The notes under the pieces were generated by a model. It had not been told where the DNA came from and searched no databases. It worked only from the letters and a program-made list of their open reading frames with translations. Below are positions 62,905 through 64,000 of a DNA stretch of 64,000 bases, piece by piece (within the stretch, counting starts at the first letter, position 1; the number at the start of each line of letters is the position of its first letter). The position numbers and the translations under genes are program-made. The stretch is from Flavobacteriaceae bacterium (GTDB taxonomy: Bacteria > Bacteroidota > Bacteroidia > Flavobacteriales > Flavobacteriaceae), in the NCBI GenBank assembly GCA_018646605.1, contig JABGUL010000036.1:1-64000 (forward strand). The letters run 5' to 3'.

Positions 62905-64000
62905 TTATTTAGAATGTAAGCCTATATAGATTTTTGCACCATTCTGCTTTCCCAGTATTTTTTCTAATTCTTCTTTGGACGCTTTTTTAATTCTTTTTAA
63001 TGATTTAAAATGAACTAATAATTTATCTCGTGTTGCGGGACCAATACCATCAATTTGATCCAGCTCAGAGTTTAAGCTTCCTTTACTTCGTTTTTGTCTG
63101 TGAAAAGTAATTCCAAAACGATGCGCTTCGTCTCTTGCGCGCTGTAATATTTTCAGACTCTCAGATCTTTTATCTATGTAAAGGGGTATAGAATCTTCAG
63201 GGAAATAAATTTCTTCTAATCGTTTCGCAATCCCGATGATGGAAATTTTTCCACGAAGCTCTAATAGATCTAAACTTTTTACTGCTGAGGATAGTTGTCC
63301 TTTCCCTCCATCAATCACAATAAGTTGGGGAAGAGGAGCCTCTTCCTCTAACAAACGTTTGTAGCGCCTATATACGACTTCCTCCATGGAAGCAAAATCA
63401 TCTGGTCCTTGAACGGTTTTTATATTGTAATGACGGTACTCTTTTTTGCTTGGTTTTCCATTTTTAAATACGACACAAGCGGCAACAGGATTTGACCCTT
63501 GAATATTAGAGTTGTCAAAACATTCTATATGATAAGGTTCTTTAGGCAATCTTAAATCCGTTTTCATTTGACTCATAATTCGAGAAGTATGCCTTTCTGG
63601 ATCAACAATTTTCATCTGCTTGAAACGTTCCATTCTGAAGAATTTGGCATTGCGAATGGAAAGGTCTACCAGCTTTCTTTTGTCTCCTTGAAGAGGGACA
63701 CTTACTTTTAAATCTTCCCCCAGGGCAACGGGTTCTGATAAATAAATTTCATTTGCTGAACTAAAAAATAATTGCCTGATTTCTATGATGCCTAATTGTA
63801 ATAAAGTGGCATCAGACTCATCTAACTTCTTTTTTATTTCTAAGGTATGTGAGCGAACGATACCGCCATGTGAAACCTGAATGTAATTAACATACCCATA
63901 GCTTTCATCAGATACAATACTGAATACATCTACATTATTAATTTTAGGGCTTACTATGGTAGATTTAGCTTGATAATTAGTTAGGGATTCAATTTTTTCT
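62905..64000 (-). CDS. uvrC: Excinuclease ABC subunit C, 3' part
   Basis: The frame is open from the stop at 62905 to the window edge, about 365 residues of an expected 600. It covers the C-terminal endonuclease domain (IECFDNSNIQGSNPVAACVVF, VIDGGKGQLSSAV, RDEAHRFGITFHRQKR) and the helix-hairpin-helix pair at the end (LDQIDGIGPATRDKLLVHF). The N-terminal GIY-YIG nuclease lies outside the window. UvrC makes both incisions in nucleotide excision repair. Confidence 0.93.
   Translation of the reverse strand, partial: EKIESLTNYQAKSTIVSPKINNVDVFSIVSDESYGYVNYIQVSHGGIVRSHTLEIKKKLDESDATLLQLGIIEIRQLFFSSANEIYLSEPVALGEDLKVSVPLQGDKRKLVDLSIRNAKFFRMERFKQMKIVDPERHTSRIMSQMKTDLRLPKEPYHIECFDNSNIQGSNPVAACVVFKNGKPSKKEYRHYNIKTVQGPDDFASMEEVVYRRYKRLLEEEAPLPQLIVIDGGKGQLSSAVKSLDLLELRGKISIIGIAKRLEEIYFPEDSIPLYIDKRSESLKILQRARDEAHRFGITFHRQKRSKGSLNSELDQIDGIGPATRDKLLVHFKSLKRIKKASKEELEKILGKQNGAKIYIGLHSK

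Overview
The window looks like chromosome from a marine member of the Flavobacteriaceae (Bacteroidota). The DNA is AT-rich. Most starts lack a Shine-Dalgarno sequence and follow A-rich leaders. Several promoters fit the Bacteroidota -33/-7 pattern (TTTG, about 19 nt, TAnnTTTG). Many exported proteins are lipoproteins or carry Tat signals. Housekeeping genes (rpmF, accBC, ribE, pdxA, rsmI, recJ, pgi, uvrC) alternate with carbohydrate-use genes. No rRNA, CRISPR array, prophage or intact insertion sequence was seen; the only RNA gene is tRNA-Ala(GGC) at 297-370.

Layout. 0.3-4.1 kb: tRNA-Ala, a genuine formylglycine-generating enzyme, then a scar where two genes (YHYH protein and a family 3 glycosidase) meet with both 5' ends missing, then a small lipoprotein that is only a TonB plug domain. 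4.3-10.4 kb: an operon for non-phosphorylative L-fucose use (two SDR dehydrogenases, lactonase, diketo-acid hydrolase, FucP, mutarotase, FAD oxidoreductase). The dehydratase step is not in the cluster, and one SDR has Asn in place of the catalytic Lys. 11.1-16.6 kb: sulfatase with the CSASR motif that the formylglycine enzyme would modify, gnd-gntK, a Gfo/Idh/MocA oxidoreductase and a PIG-L deacetylase. 16.6-23.8 kb: a four-gene planctomycete-type cytochrome c/DUF1501 operon. 23.9-26.4 kb: metallo-beta-lactamase-fold protein, a second plug-only protein and two small lipoproteins. 26.5-31.9 kb: an Lrp-type regulator, a polyamine operon (arginine decarboxylase, agmatinase, deoxyhypusine-synthase-like enzyme) and a frameshifted carboxyethylornithine synthase. 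31.9-34.3 kb: a patch of small orphan genes with a repeated leader and two tiny membrane-protein ORFs. 34.4-37.7 kb: GH109 glycosidase, GHMP kinase and nucleotidyltransferase, read here as a possible GalNAc salvage set. 37.7-40.1 kb: a 2-oxoglutarate/Fe dioxygenase preceded by an unusual leader, and an NhaP-type antiporter. 40.1-46.6 kb: ribE, pdxA, a BASS transporter and yceD-rpmF-fabH-accB-accC, in which fabH carries an in-frame TAA. 46.7-53.0 kb: sialate O-acetylesterase, GH20 hexosaminidase and prolyl oligopeptidase. 53.1-64.0 kb: asd, alr, tdk, a hypothetical gene, rsmI, recJ, pgi, M23 peptidase, DUF3108 protein and the 3' part of uvrC.

The most unusual signal is the 5' region of the dioxygenase (38.65-38.83 kb). 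It holds a promoter, a hairpin, a textbook Shine-Dalgarno, a 21-codon ORF and a strong intrinsic terminator that ends about 13 nt before the dioxygenase start. This looks like a leader-peptide attenuator. Taken together the catabolic genes suggest feeding on sulfated, fucose- and amino-sugar-containing glycans. Three clear gene lesions (the scar at 2.87 kb, the frameshift at 31.2 kb, the nonsense codon at 44.07 kb) could be real decay or errors in the sequence; raw reads would tell.
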